A stretch of 34,675 nucleotides of DNA from Verrucomicrobia bacterium ADurb.Bin006 (GTDB lineage: Bacteria; Verrucomicrobiota; Verrucomicrobiia; Limisphaerales; J093), in the NCBI GenBank assembly GCA_002071485.1, contig MWFF01000168.1, forward strand, positions 1 through 34,675. Direction: 5' to 3'. Shown one piece after another: positions 34,510 through 34,675 of the stretch (positions within the stretch are counted from its first letter, which is position 1; each line of letters starts with the position of its first letter). The translations under genes and the position numbers were made by a program. The notes below the pieces were generated by a model, which did no database searches, was not told where the DNA came from, and saw only the letters and a list, made by a program, of their open reading frames with translations.

Positions 34510-34675
34510 ATGACAAAGAAGAGCTTGGTACTAACGGACCCCGCGGAGGCAGCGGTGGTCAATGAAATCGTGGTGCGCCTGGTTGGACCGGAGGAGGTCG
34601 GGGAGTGGGACCGACTGATGATCCAACACCATTATCTGAAGAGTGCGACGATGGTGGGCGAACAATTACGGTACG
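34510..34675 (+). CDS. DUF4338/DruA-like protein, N-terminal part (runs off window)
   Basis: The frame is open from a stop at 34462-34464 to the last base. From ATG 34510 it gives 55 residues, ending WDRLMIQHHYLKSATMVGEQ. The spaced elements E-W-x-x-L, HHYL and VG-x-QLRY match the start of DUF4338 proteins, the family of DruA from the Druantia anti-phage system; similar domains also occur at the N-terminus of transposase-like proteins. The rest of the protein and its neighbours are outside the window, so mobile element and defence system cannot be told apart. No clear ribosome-binding site; TTG and CTG codons lie just upstream in frame. Confidence 0.6.
   Translation, partial: MTKKSLVLTDPAEAAVVNEIVVRLVGPEEVGEWDRLMIQHHYLKSATMVGEQLRY

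Overview
The window reads as a high-GC, Gram-negative bacterial chromosome segment, most likely from the Verrucomicrobiota (Pedosphaera/Limisphaera-like). The evidence is a Tat-exported Gfo/Idh/MocA oxidoreductase, a secreted DUF4038 glycosidase-like protein, a secreted sulfatase, an H-X9-DG type pseudopilin, an OPT transporter, and interspersed repeats whose translations (NHETHETHE, RFMVPVR, VDGRWLMVDG) I associate from memory with that group. No rRNA, tRNA or CRISPR array was seen.

Layout. 1-600: 3' end of an IS1634-like transposase and a 14-bp inverted repeat pair. 586-3704 (minus): zinc-ribbon protein, dapF and an amino-acid permease in one run. 3781-6065 (minus): terminator, Gfo/Idh/MocA oxidoreductase, GNAT acetyltransferase. 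6663-8105 (plus): DUF4038 secreted glycosidase-like protein. 8677-9411: tandem duplicated genes for small HPF/RaiA-like proteins. 9611-11902: CPA2/Kef-type antiporter with two C-terminal RCK_C-like domains. 12003-13046: biotin-synthase-like radical SAM enzyme. 13110-14291: coiled-coil PD-(D/E)XK-like protein and a truncated ribbon-helix-helix gene.

14167-20844 (minus) is a complete SUF iron-sulfur assembly operon in the order fur-like regulator, sufB, sufC, sufD, sufU, sufT, sufS. ATGA overlaps join fur-sufB and sufD-sufU. A Fur/PerR-type 7-1-7 palindrome lies in the spacer of a good promoter in front of the regulator, suggesting metal- or peroxide-responsive autoregulation of the pathway.

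20903-23041 (minus) holds a pseudopilin, a decayed subtilase and a truncated exported protein. 23140-24465 is a sulfatase with an atypical maturation motif. 24967-26635 carries two different NagB-family genes in tandem, which with the sulfatase and DUF4038 protein suggest glycan/amino-sugar catabolism. 26964-30253 is a TPR membrane protein coupled by an ATGA overlap to an OPT transporter. 30376-31302 (minus) is an IspA-type prenyl synthase and 31471-34296 (minus) a secreted beta-propeller protein. The window ends inside a DUF4338/DruA-like gene.

The most unusual item is a dispersed palindromic element of about 73 bp with 11-bp perfect terminal inverted repeats. There are two full copies (15475-15546 and, inverted, 24496-24569) and one half copy at the sufC stop codon (18037-18053). 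The copies differ by paired, compensatory changes in both stems, so base pairing itself appears to be conserved.
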